A DNA stretch of 64,000 nt from Glycine soja (lineage: Eukaryota > Streptophyta > Magnoliopsida > Fabales > Fabaceae), in the NCBI RefSeq assembly GCF_004193775.1, contig NC_041003.1, positions 22,320,790-22,384,789 on the forward strand, written 5' to 3'. The position numbers and the translations under genes were made by a program. The notes below the pieces were generated by a model. That model did no database searches. It was not told the DNA's origin and saw nothing but the letters and a program-made list of their open reading frames with translations. Positions 1 through 10,600 of the stretch are shown piece by piece; the first letter of the stretch is position 1, and each line of letters begins with the position of its first letter.

Positions 1-939
1 ATGATCATATGGCATCATCAAAACATCAAAGTCCAAGTCTTTGCTTCTACAATTGAGATTTGTAATACTGTCAAGCTTGCCGGTGTACCTGAAGATGCTA
101 TTAGGCTCAGCCTGTTTTCATTTTCTTTATCTGGGGAGGCCAAGAGATGGTTGCATTCATTCAAGGGCAACAGTTTAAAGACCTAGGATGAAGTTGTTGA
201 CAAGTTTCTTAAAAAATATTTCCCAGAGTCTAAAACTGCAGAGGGAAAAGCTGTAATTTCTTCATTCCATCAGTTTCCCGATGAATCTTTGAGTGAGGCA
301 TTAGATAGATTCTGTAGCTTGCCGCGGAAAAATCCCACTCATGGTTTTTCAAAGCCTATACAGCTGAACATCTTCATTGATGGGTTACGGCCAAAGTCAA
401 AGCAGTTACTCGACGCTTCTGCAGGAGGAAAAATAAAGTTCAAGACACCTGAAGAAGCCATGGACTTAATTGAAAATATGGCTGCCAGTGACCACACAAT
501 TTTGCATGACAGAGTTCATATTCCTACCAAGAAGAGTTTATTGGAGCTTTCATCACAAGATGCCTTATTGGCCCAAAATAAGTTGTTGTCCAAGAAACTT
601 GAATATTTAACTGAAACACTAAGTAAGTTGCCAACTCAATTGCATGCTAGTCAACCTTTACCCTTATCTATTTTGCAAGTTACAGGTTGCACACTTTGTG
701 GAGGAGCTCATAGGTCAGGCTTATGTATTCCCACTGAAGAAACATCTCATGAAGTTAATTACATGGGAAACCATCCTAGACAAAATTTTAGTGCAGGTGG
801 ATTTTCTGGATTGCAACATGGCCAACCTTACCAACAGCATAATCAATGGAGAACTCACGCTGGTAATCAACCTTTAGTACAGGTGAAGGAGTTTGATGAG
901 AAGGTTCTGAAGGAGAGAACCAAGATTGATCCAATATAA
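1..939 (+). pseudogene. Athila/Calypso-like Ty3/gypsy gag, partial and broken
   Basis: Gag would form the capsid of the element's virus-like particle. The frame is open from the window edge, so the N-terminus is missing. Visible are the gag core around residues 35-60 (LSGEAKRWLHSF), the KYFPESK region and the later LLAQNKLLSKKLE / LSKLPTQL segment, which I recognise from soybean Athila-type (Calypso) gag proteins. The frame is interrupted once, by TAG at 184-186 at a position where the family has tryptophan; it then continues unbroken to the stop at 937-939. A CTLCGG stretch may be a zinc-knuckle remnant. Protease and pol should follow but are absent: within about 15 bases of the stop the sequence becomes 3' noncoding. 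This is either a deletion derivative or a non-autonomous copy. The family assignment is from memory of motifs. Confidence 0.8.
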
Positions 940-2610
940 CAAAGAACTATGCATCAAGCTAATGACGTTAAAAGAGCGCTTACTGGGAGGCAACCCAACC
1001 CTTTTTAATTTTGTTTTTCTTGCATTCTAGTTCAGTTAGATTGCTTGTGATTGTGTGTTTTCAGCATGTTTAGTGTTGAAAAAAGAGGTTTATAAGTTTT
1101 GTGAAGAGATGGACAGAAAAATAACTTAGAAATTTTTTTGTGGTCCACGCGCTAAGCGCAACCCTTGCGCTAAGCGCCCTTTCCTTCATGCACTAAGTGA
1201 GCTATTGTTCGTGCTAAACGCCTTGACCCCTGATCATTGGCTGGATGGTCCTGCTAAGCGAGTGCTTAGCACTAAGCCCAAAAACCTCTCTGGATTTTAA
1301 TTCTTTCGAATTGGGCTCAGCACAATTCCTTCTCTGGAATTGCAATTATTAGAATTGCGCTAAGCGCGAGCTACACGCTAAACGTGGGACACTACTGCAT
1401 TTAATGAGCATTAATTCGCTAAGCGCAGCCTTTGGCGGCTAAGCGCAAGTTGCAGGACCAATCAAAGCTGCAGTTCCCGCTAAGCGCGACCTTACGCACT
1501 AAGCCCAAAAGCTTCTCTAGAATTTTAACATTTTGAATTGGGCTTAGAGAGTAGATGCGCTAAGCGTGGGACTTTTAAAACTCAAATGTTATATGGACAC
1601 GCTAAGCGCAGTTGTGTGCTAACTGCCAAAAAAATTATAAGGTACTACCTTAGGCAGTTACCATTTCACTCTTGTGCATTAAGGCCTCACTGCATCTGTC
1701 CTTACCTTGCTTCATCTCCCTGCATTCCTGCACCTTTGCTCTTCTTTGCATTCATCTTCACAATCCAAGTAAGTTTCTTTACTTTACTTCATTTTCGTTC
1801 TAAGTTTTCAACCTTAGGATAGATAACTTAGTGATTGTTAAGTAGAATTTTTGTTTATGCTTAGTGTTAGGTTAGTTGTTAGTTAGAATAGCTTTAGGGT
1901 TGTACTATAGTCACAATGTGCTTGTTTTTATTAGGGTTAGATGGCCTAATAGGGGCCTAAGTGAGGGGCTGAGAAAGCCCATGTTTTTCTGGAAATCCCG
2001 ATGAGCGTGCTTAGCGCCTTGTTGCGCTAAGTGAGTTCATTGCTTCTGTTGAAGATTCTGGATTTCCAGATGAACGCGTTAAGCCAAGCTGTAGCGCTAA
2101 GCACGTTCATCTTCTCTGTTGAGTTATCTGTTGAACTCGCTAAGGGCGGTTGTGCGCTAAGCAAGTACTGTGTATCAGACACTTAGGATTTTTGTGTTTT
2201 TGCTGGCCGCTAAGCGGGCATGTCATGCTAAGCGCTATTATGTCTCTGTTTTTAAATTTCTTAGAATTGGGCTTAGCGAGCCTGCTCACTAAGCATGTGC
2301 TATCTAGTTTAGTTGTTGCGCTAAGCGCGCCTCGCCGCACTAAGCGGTAATCTTTCTCTGTTTTAAAAATTTATGGAATTGCGCTTAGCAAGCCTACTTG
2401 CCAAGCCCATTTTGCAGGAAAAAATATTTTTTGTGTTCACACGCTAAGCGCGTGTCTATCGCGCTTAGCTCATGAGTAAAATTTCATAAGGCGCGCTAAG
2501 CACATTTATTGCGCTAAACGCCCATCCTTAATTTTAGTTTTATTTTTTGTTTTTCAATTTGAATAATTCCTGTCTAATCTTGTGATTTGATTCTTTTGTT
2601 TTGCAGATGG
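940..2610 (+). repeat. noncoding tail of the Athila-like element, rich in GCTAAGCGC words
   Basis: There is no credible coding frame. The stretch contains roughly 30 copies or near copies of the palindrome-like word GCGCTAAGCGC and its variants (for example near 1146, 1167, 1358, 1421, 1480, 1558, 2320, 2440 and 2495), spaced irregularly. It ends abruptly at 2610, where an inverted LTR begins. It probably spans the 3' UTR and part of an LTR; I could not place an LTR boundary. Confidence 0.6.
984..997 (+). other. short hairpin, TGGG stem with AGGCAA loop
   Basis: TGGG-AGGCAA-CCCA lies just downstream of GACGTTAAAAGAGCGCTTAC. The Ogre-like elements carry the same arrangement (GTTAAAGAAGCGCT, then a stem around AGGCAA) at 16218, 45273 and 62252 with a different stem sequence. 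No function is proven. Confidence 0.6.
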
Positions 2611-3714
2611 TGTTGCAACCTACCCTTCGGCGGGAGGGCGACGCAGGACTCACGGGTGCGTCTTCCAAGAAAGGAAAATGCGCGGAGTCGCCACCAACGT
2701 TTATTCAAGAAAAACGTCAGAAAAACCGAAAAAGGTGTGTGGTCTACGAACTTTAAGTGTGAAAGGTTTGGGAGTTGTATTTACGAATGGGGAAGGTATT
2801 AGCACCCCACACGTCCGTCACAAGGGACGACAGCCTTTAACCAAGTGTGCAATATCATGTCTTCGATTTGTTTTATTTTCCCTTTTCTACGTTTTTATGT
2901 CTTTTTATACCTTTTGTATTTTTTATCTTTTTGTGGTCGACAAGGGTGTTTCCCTCGCTCCTACGTATCCTCAATTGCGATGAGGAAATCAGACCTACGT
3001 AGTTCTTTGAGAACTAAACGTTGGTTAAGTTGTTTTTATCTTTTTTAGCAAGATATATTTTAATTGAACAAAGGTCATTTAAGGTGTTGGACCATTAAAT
3101 GATCTCTTGTTTTTGAAAGGAGAGAAACATTAAGGCGTAGGACCATTAACGATCTCTTGGTTTTTGAAAGTATAGAAATGTTAAGGCGTTAGACCATTAA
3201 CGATCTCTTGGGGTAGTCGACAAAAGCGGGGCTTTTGCTACTACGTATCCTTAATTGCGATGAGGAAATCAGACCTACGTAGTTCTTGCAAAAGCGGTAA
3301 AGTTACATGTTGATTTTATGCTTTTGAACGGTCCATGTTAACCGATAAAAGCAAAGAGGACCGTTTAAGGCATTGGACCTTAAAACAGTTTTTAGTGATT
3401 TTTGCGGACAAAGCTTGATTTGTGTTTTTTTACTGATTTCTTTCCGAAACGTTGTGAAACTTTACGGATTACGCAACGATGCTTGTTTTCTTTCTGGAAT
3501 GTTGCGAAACTTTACGGATTACGCAACAATGCTCTTTTTGACTTCTGGAATGTTGCAGAACGTTACGGATTGCGCAACAATGTTTCCATTCGACTTTCGG
3601 CATGTTGCGGAACTTCACAGATTGCCTAACGATGGGTGTTATGTACCTTGGGGCGGTCAAGCGAAGGTTGCATGCCACCAAACAATGGTTCCCAGACAAA
3701 ATTAGGGTACGATA
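2611..3714 (-). mobile_element. Ogre-like LTR, minus orientation, shortened
   Basis: Read on the minus strand it starts TATCGTACCC (degenerate TGTCATACCC) at 3714 and ends GGTTGCAACA at 2611, matching the termini of the LTRs of elements 1-3. The end-proximal block (CTCCCGCCGAAGGG, AACGTTGGTGGCGACTCCGC type) and the TTACGG-rich first part are recognisable. At about 1.1 kb it is shorter than the 1.6-2.0 kb LTRs elsewhere, so there are internal deletions. The sequence to its right is the minus-strand polypurine tract and tail, so this is the 3' LTR of a minus-strand element. Confidence 0.8.
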
Positions 3715-3716
3715 GT

Positions 3717-3729
3717 TGCCCCTCTTTAC
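3717..3729 (-). other. polypurine tract of the minus-strand element
   Basis: The complement of GCCCCTCTTTACTT reads AAGTAAAGAGGGGC directly before the LTR, the same plus-strand primer site seen in elements 1 and 2. Confidence 0.65.
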
Positions 3730-4686
3730 TTATCTTTTATTGGAGATAAAAGCGAAGTAAAGATAAGACACTAATTTCGTTCGAGCGGAACATCATTCAG
3801 CCGGTTAATATCCCAACCAGCGGAACCTGTCATTCAAAAAGAAAGAAAAGGCATCAAAAGTGTCAACAAAACTTCAGTGTCTTGAAAGTGATAAAATGCG
3901 ACAACCACGACACTTCCCCACGCTATCGCACTCGATCGCCCCTGCCCAGCAGAGAAGAATCTCGTGCGTCGTCGGGCTTGAATGTCTCCGGACGAAGAGA
4001 GTAAAAACCTGCAAAAATTTTAAGAACAATCAGAATCGGCGACCAACGTCATCCTGATATCGTCGAATTCGTTTCCCTTAGTTGACGAAAGGTGCGGATG
4101 ACCATAAGGTACCCCCGCCGGTCACCTGACTCCATTGGTCAGGATGATAAAAGGTGCAGAAAATGATGCTCAGTCTTTACGCGTCAATGGGCTCATTTGC
4201 CCCTGATTGACGAAAGGTACGAATAACCACACGGTACCCCCGCATGTCACCTGACTTCGTGGGTCAAGATGACAGAAACCGTTTTTACGGATAACAACTT
4301 GGGTGTCTCCGCCTGCCACCTAACTTCACGGGCTAGGATTAACAAAATTCATTTGTGCGGATAATCACTTGTGTATCTCTGCACATCACCTGACTTCACG
4401 GGTCAAGATGACAGAAAGCGTGGAAGATGACGCTAATCTTCACGTGTCAACGGGTTCGTTGGCCCTGATTGACAAAAGGTGCGGATAACCGTACGACACC
4501 CCCGCATGTCATCGGGCTTGCCGCCTCGGGATGACAAAATGTGCAGAAGACGATGTAAGCCTCTGCGCGTCAACAGGCTTGTTTGCTCCTGGTTGACGAA
4601 AGATGCGGATAACCATACGGTACCCCTGCATGTCATCGGGCTTGCCGCCTCGGGATAAAAAAAGGTGTAGATAACCATATGGTACC
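3730..4686 (-). repeat. tail array of the minus-strand Ogre-like element (left part)
   Basis: Tandem, diverged units of roughly 120 bp contain GTACCCCCGCATGTCATCGG and GGCTTGCCGCCTCGGGATGAC, alternating with GTCAACGGGCTTG / TTGCCCCTGGTTGAC. On the minus strand these match the tail arrays of elements 1 and 2 (GAGGCGGC, GGGCCCGATGACA). The array is cut at 4686 by element 1 and resumes at 21883. Confidence 0.75.
4682..4686. repeat. target-site duplication GTACC, left copy of element 1
   Basis: GTACC directly precedes the TG of the 5' LTR and is repeated at 21883-21887 directly after the CA of the 3' LTR. Confidence 0.9.
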
Positions 4687-5458
4687 TGTCATACCCTAAT
4701 TTCGTCCGGGGACCTTTGCTTGATAACGTGCGACCATTCTTTGGTCCTCGTGAGGTGCTTGGCACCCATCATTAGGCTATTTGTGAAATTCCAGGACATG
4801 CCGGAAAACCAAAAAATATTGATGCACAATCCGTAAGTTTCCGTGACACACCGGAAATCAAATGGAAGCATCGTTGCATAATTAAGTGAGGTTCCGTAAC
4901 ATTCCGTAAGTCAAAAAGGGGATGATTATGTAATCCGCAAGGTTCCGTAACATTACGGAAAGAAAACAAGTATCGTTACGAAATTTATAAGTTTCCGTAA
5001 CTTTACGAAAAAAGAATCACCAAAAAAAGCCAAAGGGGGGGTGTATTTAGTAAAATGGGGGGTGCAAACAGTAATTTTCGAATCTGGGCCCTTCTAGAGG
5101 TTTCTGGGCAATTTCTTGCTTAAGATTGAAGTAACCTAGCTCGCCTGGGCGAGCTGAGCTCGCCTGGGCGAGCTAGATGGCCACCACACCCCCCGTTTTG
5201 TTGAAAAATGGGATTCCGGGGCTTCCGGGACACCCGTAATGCTTCCGTAAAATTCCCATAACTCTAAATAAGCATAATTAACTTAATACGGGTGAGACGG
5301 AAGAGAAAAAAAGAAGAAAATCAAGTCCTATATGCTTCCGTAAGGCTTCCGTAACTTTTCCGTAAATTACGAAAGAGGGGGGGTGAACTTATCAAAATTG
5401 GGGGGGTGCAAATAGCAATTTCGAAATTTTGAATTGGGCCTTCCAGAACGTTTTTTGA

Positions 5459-5491
5459 AGCTGGGTTGCTTCTGGAGGAAGCAACCCAGCT
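5459..5491 (+). promoter_or_regulatory. 14-bp perfect hairpin upstream of the LTR TATA box
   Basis: AGCTGGGTTGCTTC, loop TGGAG, then GAAGCAACCCAGCT. It lies about 60 bp upstream of the TATA box. Elements 2 and 3 keep a shorter form (GTTGCTTC-TGGAG-GAAGCAAC). Role unknown. Confidence 0.7.
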
Positions 5492-5551
5492 CGCCTGGGC
5501 GAGATAAGGTCGCCTGGGCGAGCTGGGCGGCAACCTCCTCCCCCTTTTTCC

Positions 5552-5560
5552 TATAAATAG
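5552..5560 (+). promoter_or_regulatory. LTR TATA box (element 1, 5' copy)
   Basis: TATAAATAG is conserved at the same place in all five near-complete LTRs. Transcription should start about 25-35 bp downstream, marking the U3/R border. Confidence 0.75.
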
Positions 5561-5565
5561 GCTGA

Positions 5566-5597
5566 AGGGGGCTGTTCTAAGGATCCCTCAGCCCCCT
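5566..5597 (+). other. GC-rich hairpin near the predicted transcription start
   Basis: AGGGGGCTG and CAGCCCCCT form a perfect 9-bp stem around a 14-nt loop, directly after the TATA box. It is specific to the element 1 LTR type. Confidence 0.55.
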
Positions 5598-5756
5598 GGC
5601 TATGTATTTTAGCTGTTTTGGGTGAAAAAAATTGTTTCCGTGAAGAAAATCCAAGCCGAGGTGCTTCCGTAACGCTTCCGAGATGTTTCCGTAAGCAAAT
5701 CCGTGAAGGTTTTCGTCCGTTCTTCATCGTTCTTCATCCGTTCTTCGTTCTTCAAC

Positions 5757-5764
5757 GGGTAAGT
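5757..5764 (+). promoter_or_regulatory. candidate 5' splice donor in the LTR
   Basis: GGGTAAGT follows a run of TTCTTCATCG-like repeats and is kept in the other LTRs (34932 and 51780 regions). A pyrimidine-rich acceptor-like TTGCTTTTAG ends at 6840, after the PBS, and is conserved in elements 2 and 3. Splicing here is inference. Confidence 0.35.
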
Positions 5765-6700
5765 TTTCGAATCCGAGACTTTTAATTCATTTCTTGTTTT
5801 TTTAAGCTTTCCTCTTTATTTCGTTCATTTTCGATTTCTTTTCTTCCGTCTTTAACGCGCTTTTACCGTTTATTTAAGCCGTTTTCTCACCTAATAATGA
5901 TAAAATGAATTTCAACCGATCATTTGTGTTGTAATCTCATTTAATCACTTTTAAAATGAAATCTAACCGATCGTTCACGCTATAACCTCGGTTAAACCAA
6001 AAAAAGTAAAATAATAATAAAATAATCAAAATATCTTGAAAAATAATAATAAAATAATCAAAATATCTTTGAATAAAATAAATAAAAAAAATCAATCGGA
6101 CGTTTTTCTTTGGAAGTTTTCTTGAATGAATTGATTAATAACCAAAGTGAAACTAAGACTAAAATAGACTCACAAATCAAGTTTTGTCCGAAAATCACTA
6201 AAAATCGTTTTAAGATCCAACGCCTTAAACGGTCCTCTTTGCTTTTATCGGTTAACATGGACCGTTCAAAAGCATAAAATCAACATGTAACTTTACCGCT
6301 TTTGAAAGAACTACGTAGGTCTGATTTCCTCATCACAAATTGAGGAATACGTAGGAGCAAAGGGAAACACCCTTGTCGACCACAAAAAAGAAAAAAATAT
6401 AAAAAGGGTATAAAGGATATAAAGAACATAAAAGGGAACATAAAAATCAAAGTCATGTTTGCACATTCGATTAAAGGCTGCCGTCCCTTAGGACGGACGT
6501 GTGGGGTGCTAATACCTTCCCCGTGCGTAAATACAACTCCCGAACCTTTCACTAAAAAGTTCGTAGATCGCGTCTTTTCCGGTTTTTCCGACGTTTTCCT
6601 CAAATAAACGTTGGTGGCGACTCCGCGCGTATTCCTTTCGTGGAACACGCATCCCGCGAGTCTCGCGTCGCCCTCCCGCCGAAGGGTAGGTTGCGACAGT

Positions 6701-6719
6701 TGGCGACTCCACTGGGGAC
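6701..6719 (+). other. primer-binding site of element 1
   Basis: TGGCGACTCCACTGGGGAC lies two bases after the LTR. It begins with the TGG complementary to a tRNA CCA end; Ogre elements are reported to use tRNA-Arg. Confidence 0.85.
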
Positions 6720-7574
6720 TTGTTTTTAGAGAGTTAGGCCATTTAATCTTGTGCAATGTTTTATCATGACTTTCTCCTTTGTTGGTTTCCCTTTATTTGT
6801 CTTATGTTCTTATGTATATAAACTATTTTGTTGCTTTTAGTGTGTTTTAGAATGTATGCATAAGATAAATATTTATTCATTTGATGCACACAAACACCAA
6901 CACTATTTGCACACACTGTGAGTGAAAAAGGGCCCTATACCCGGGTTCATGGGAACATAAGGAGTGGAGGTGAATCTGTGATCATGCTAGGTCTCCGACT
7001 TGCTTGATTACAGTGAACCCTCATCTAGAGCTTTTCTCTTTGAAAACCTATTGTTGCTAGTAGTCCCTACTGCTACAATATGTTCCTCAAAGGGGATGAT
7101 ACCTCTAGAAACCATCAAGAGAGATATAACTACCTTGGGGATTATTGCTAAAAGCCTAGTTAGTTCTCTCCCTTATAGGTCCCTTAAATAGGGGCACGAA
7201 GCAAACACGCTGCGTGCCATTTTTTCACATTGCCATGCATGAGTATCATATACCCTTTTGCTTATGTTCGGTAAAATTTTGTCATACTGTGCACATTCCC
7301 GCATTGTGTCTTTTGCATAGGCATTGCATACGGGTTCTTTCTTGATCCCTACTGTAAACAAACCAACGGAGGGTCCGTGTCGCCTTCTTAAAAACGTGCG
7401 TTGGGGGCATTTTGCTACCCCTAGACGTCGTATCTAAGAAGGGGACAAATTCCCCGGACCCCCGCATTCCTAGATTGCATCTGTGTCATATGCATTCCAT
7501 CATGCATTCATCCATTCCACCCATGAGATATCGGAGTTTTGATTTGCACCAGCTTTTATCTCACTTTAGTAAGC
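6720..7574 (+). other. untranslated leader of element 1
   Basis: About 850 bp without a credible coding frame, conserved in elements 2 and 3. It includes the CCCGGGTTCATGGGAACATAAG block near 6940 and several CATGCAT-type words near 7230 and 7490. A packaging signal would be expected here by analogy with other retroelements, but none can be identified from the sequence alone. Confidence 0.6.
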
Positions 7575-9439
7575 ATGGGAACAAATCAAACCGGCAAGAG
7601 GTTCTACCAAGTCAAGGTCAAAAGCCTAGATACCACCAGCATCAAGGAATTAGGGCGGTTGATGGAACCCCTCCAAATGCAAGCCTTCCGCAAGACTTAC
7701 AGAAAGATCTTAGAGTTGACCATAGCAGAGGTGGCCATAGAAGCCATTGCATCACTTGCCCAATACTACGACCAGCCTTTGAGGTGCTTCACATTCGCAG
7801 ACTTCCAATTAGTACCAACCATTGAAGAATTTGAGGAAATTCTAGGATGTCCTCTCAGGGAAGAAAACCATATCTTTCCCCCGGGTGTCTCCCCTCTTTG
7901 AGCAGAATTGCAACTGTGGTCAAGGATTCAGCAAGAGGTTTGGACCGCATAAAACAGACTCGGAACGGCATAGCGGGCCTACCACAGAAGTACCTAGAAG
8001 ACAAGGCGAGGGGTATGGCCAATCAAGGAGACTGGGTCCCGTTTATGGATGTGTTAGCTTTGCTAATTTTTGGGGTCGTCCTCTTTCCAAACGTGGATGG
8101 TTTGGTAGACCTAGCAGCAATCGACGCTTTCCTTGCCTACCACCATAGCAAGGAAAGTCCGGTGGTAACTATCTTGGCAGATCTATTTGACACATTTGAC
8201 CAAAGGTGCGAAAAGAGTAGCGCACGGATCATCTGTTGCTTACCCGCCCTCTGTGATTGGTTGGTTTCACACTTGTTCCAACAAGACACAAGACATCCAT
8301 GTCCGCTCCTGAGCCATCGCTCGTGTACTGAAAAGAGGAGAATAGATTGGGACCAGCTCTTGGCCGGGATAAGAGGTAGAACAATCAGTTGGTTCCCCCG
8401 ATGGAAGGAAGGAAAAGAAGGAGTCCTTTTCTCATGTGGAAGATACCCAAACATTCCGCTGGTAGGAACGAGGGGTTGTATTAACTACAATCCCGCGCTC
8501 GCTATAAGACAACTAGGGTACCCCATGAGGGGAGCACCGACGGAAGAAAGCATGTCTCCTTTCCTTGTGAGGGATTTCGGCGCACAAAATTCCAAGACTA
8601 TACAAAGAATCCATAAGGCGTGGGAAACCCCGTTAAAGAAAGATCAAGAGCTTAGAGGCATTCGTGATGGCATCATTGGTGGGTACCACGAATGGCTGAA
8701 AGTTCATATACGAGGTTTAGATTGGCTCGCCAAGTTAAAAGTCGTCAGCAAAGAGAGTTTTGAAGCACCGGAAGAAGACAAAGAAGTCCAAGCTCTCAAA
8801 AGCGAGTTAGGAAAGGCAAAACTTGCCAAGGAGAAGTTCAAGTTGGCCGCTACACACGTTCGGAAGGAGTGTGCCGAGTTACGGGAAGAGAATGCAATTA
8901 CCGCAAGAGCCCTTGAACAAGAGACCAAGAGGGCTCGCAAGGAAGAGTATGGCCGAAACAAATTTCGCGGAGCTCTATGGGGTAGCAATAGTGAACTCAA
9001 GTTGCGAAGGGAAGAAAGGGACCAGTCGCGAGCACATGGCATGGTTTTGAAAGAGGAGTTAGTTGCCTGTTCAAGGTCCAAAAGAAGCTTGTCTCAGCGT
9101 TTATGCGAGACGGAGACCAACATGCTAGCTATCATCGCCAAGTACCAAGAAGAGTTAGGTCTAGCCGCGGCCCACGAGCATAGGATTGCGGACGAATATG
9201 CCCAAGTATACGCGGAAAAAGAGGCTAGAGGAAGGGTGATCGACTCTTTACACCAAGAGGCAACCATGTGGATGGATCGGTTTGCTCTCACCTTGAACGG
9301 GAGTCAAGAACTTCCCCGATTGTTAGCCAAGGCCAAGGCGATGGCAGACACCTACTCCGCCCCCGAAGAGATTCATGGGCTTCTCGGCTATTGTCAGCAT
9401 ATGATAGACTTAATGGCCCACATAATTAGAAATCGTTAG
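7575..9439 (+). pseudogene. ORF1: DUF7745-like protein with coiled-coil tail, one frameshift
   Basis: The ATG at 7575 opens a reading frame of about 620 codons. The first 95 residues carry the block I associate with the DUF7745 family of legume element proteins (YYDQPLRCFTF, then EFEEILGCPL). Around 7857-7866 a single base is missing relative to elements 2 and 3, which moves the rest of the protein to another frame; from there it is open to the stop at 9437-9439. The middle contains a conserved hydrophobic segment (LALLIFGVVLFPN). The last 220 residues are Glu/Lys/Arg/Ala-rich with heptad-like spacing, predicted coiled coil, followed by a conserved end (MWMDRFALTLN). Position between PBS and gag matches ORF1 of Ogre elements, whose function is unknown. 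This is the best-preserved of the three ORF1 copies. Confidence 0.75.
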
Positions 9440-10600
9440 GAAATTTGTATGGTCTCTCAGACCTTGACTAGATACGACTTCCTTTTTTGAAATAAAATGA
9501 GTTGGTCCCATGTTTCTACTCCAAAAAGCTTGTGCAAATCAAATCACTCCTGCATTTTATCTCTAGCATGCATTGTATGTTGGTCTCGTCCTTTGTCACG
9601 GGAAGCCGGAAGGTCCATATCACCTTCTTAATTGTACACATGGGGCACTGCGCCCCCAAATGCGCGAGTAAGAAGAGATAATTTTCCGGGCTCTCGTGTC
9701 CGTAAAATGCATTCATATCATGCATCGCATAAGCATCTCTTCATAACATCATAATGGACATATCCTGCATTTGTCCGTTATCATATTCCAGCCTCACATT
9801 TTGCATGAGTCATGGCATCATCATGCATATGCGTTCAACAAACTTTTTGATCTGCAAAATTGCATACCATTTGTTTTCATGTTTGCTCATCCTTGCGTTT
9901 TCCTCTACAAAACAAAAACAAAAAAAGGGGGGAGCGTGAAACTTCACACTACATTCTTAGTTTCATGTGTTAGGCACCACGAGCCAACCATGTTGGGATC
10001 ATAAACCCGTTTCACTTAAAAACAAAATAATTGAACATGGTACCTAATGCATGGTTAACTAGGAAATGGTGTTTCTTCGGGCATCTCAATTTCATAATTA
10101 CATTTTCCACGCATAAGCTTAAAGTATGCCCGAGTCATTCATCCCTATGAGATGTAGTTGAAGTATTGGCAATCAGAATTGCCATTCCTTGGATTATAGG
10201 GTTGAACCAAGCTCATGCTTTTACAAAAAGGTTCATCAAGTCAAGTTGAAATATGGAAGTAACCGTCTTGCAAAATTGGGGCAAAAGATGAATCGAGTCA
10301 CATCAATGCTTCGTCTACTTCCAAACATATTTAGGATTATTGATGTCCTTGTTACTTCCAGTTTCACCTTGACAAAGATGTCATGGACCATGTTGAAAAT
10401 CTAAATTGATTCAACCCCATATCCTGCGTAAATATTCGCAATACTTCATCATTCGCATGCATCCATGCTTTTCATTGGTTGCATTGCTCATTGCATTCTT
10501 TCCTTGAAAAATAAAAATAAAATAAAATAAAATAAACTTATCAAAAAGAAAAGGAAACGCTTTACGGCGCCCTTACCGAACTCGTGCTAGAGCTAGAGTA
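9440..10600 (+). other. ORF1-gag spacer of element 1
   Basis: About 1.15 kb, noncoding, but strongly conserved in elements 2 and 3. It contains many TGCAT/ATGCA words (near 9550, 9710-9740 and 9820), an A-rich run near 9915 and an (AAAAT)n microsatellite near 10505-10535. Nothing else recognised. Confidence 0.6.

Larger units (their letters stand above)
4687..6698 (+). repeat. 5' LTR of element 1
   Basis: It runs from TGTCATACCC to TTGCGACA. The first 700 bp contain many TTCCGTAA / TTACGGAA words, including an inverted pair near 4943-4960. Two CTCGCCTGGGCGAG palindromes lie near 5140-5172 and another pair near 5490-5522. The TATA box is at 5552. The block GAACTACGTAGGTCTGATTT near 6308 is also present inside the element. 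Confidence 0.9.

Noticed and set aside
6280..6756. 158-codon minus-strand frame in the LTR end
   Set aside because: It lies across the LTR/PBS boundary and antisense to the element; similar shadows appear in every LTR.
9754..10004. Conserved short frames in the ORF1-gag spacer
   Set aside because: Short, in overlapping frames, start positions differ between copies; spacer conservation follows from recent common origin.
10189..10404. Small gene of 71 codons repeated at 56229
   Set aside because: The same spacer in element 2 (39241-39450) has indels that destroy the frame, so conservation reflects shared DNA rather than protein.
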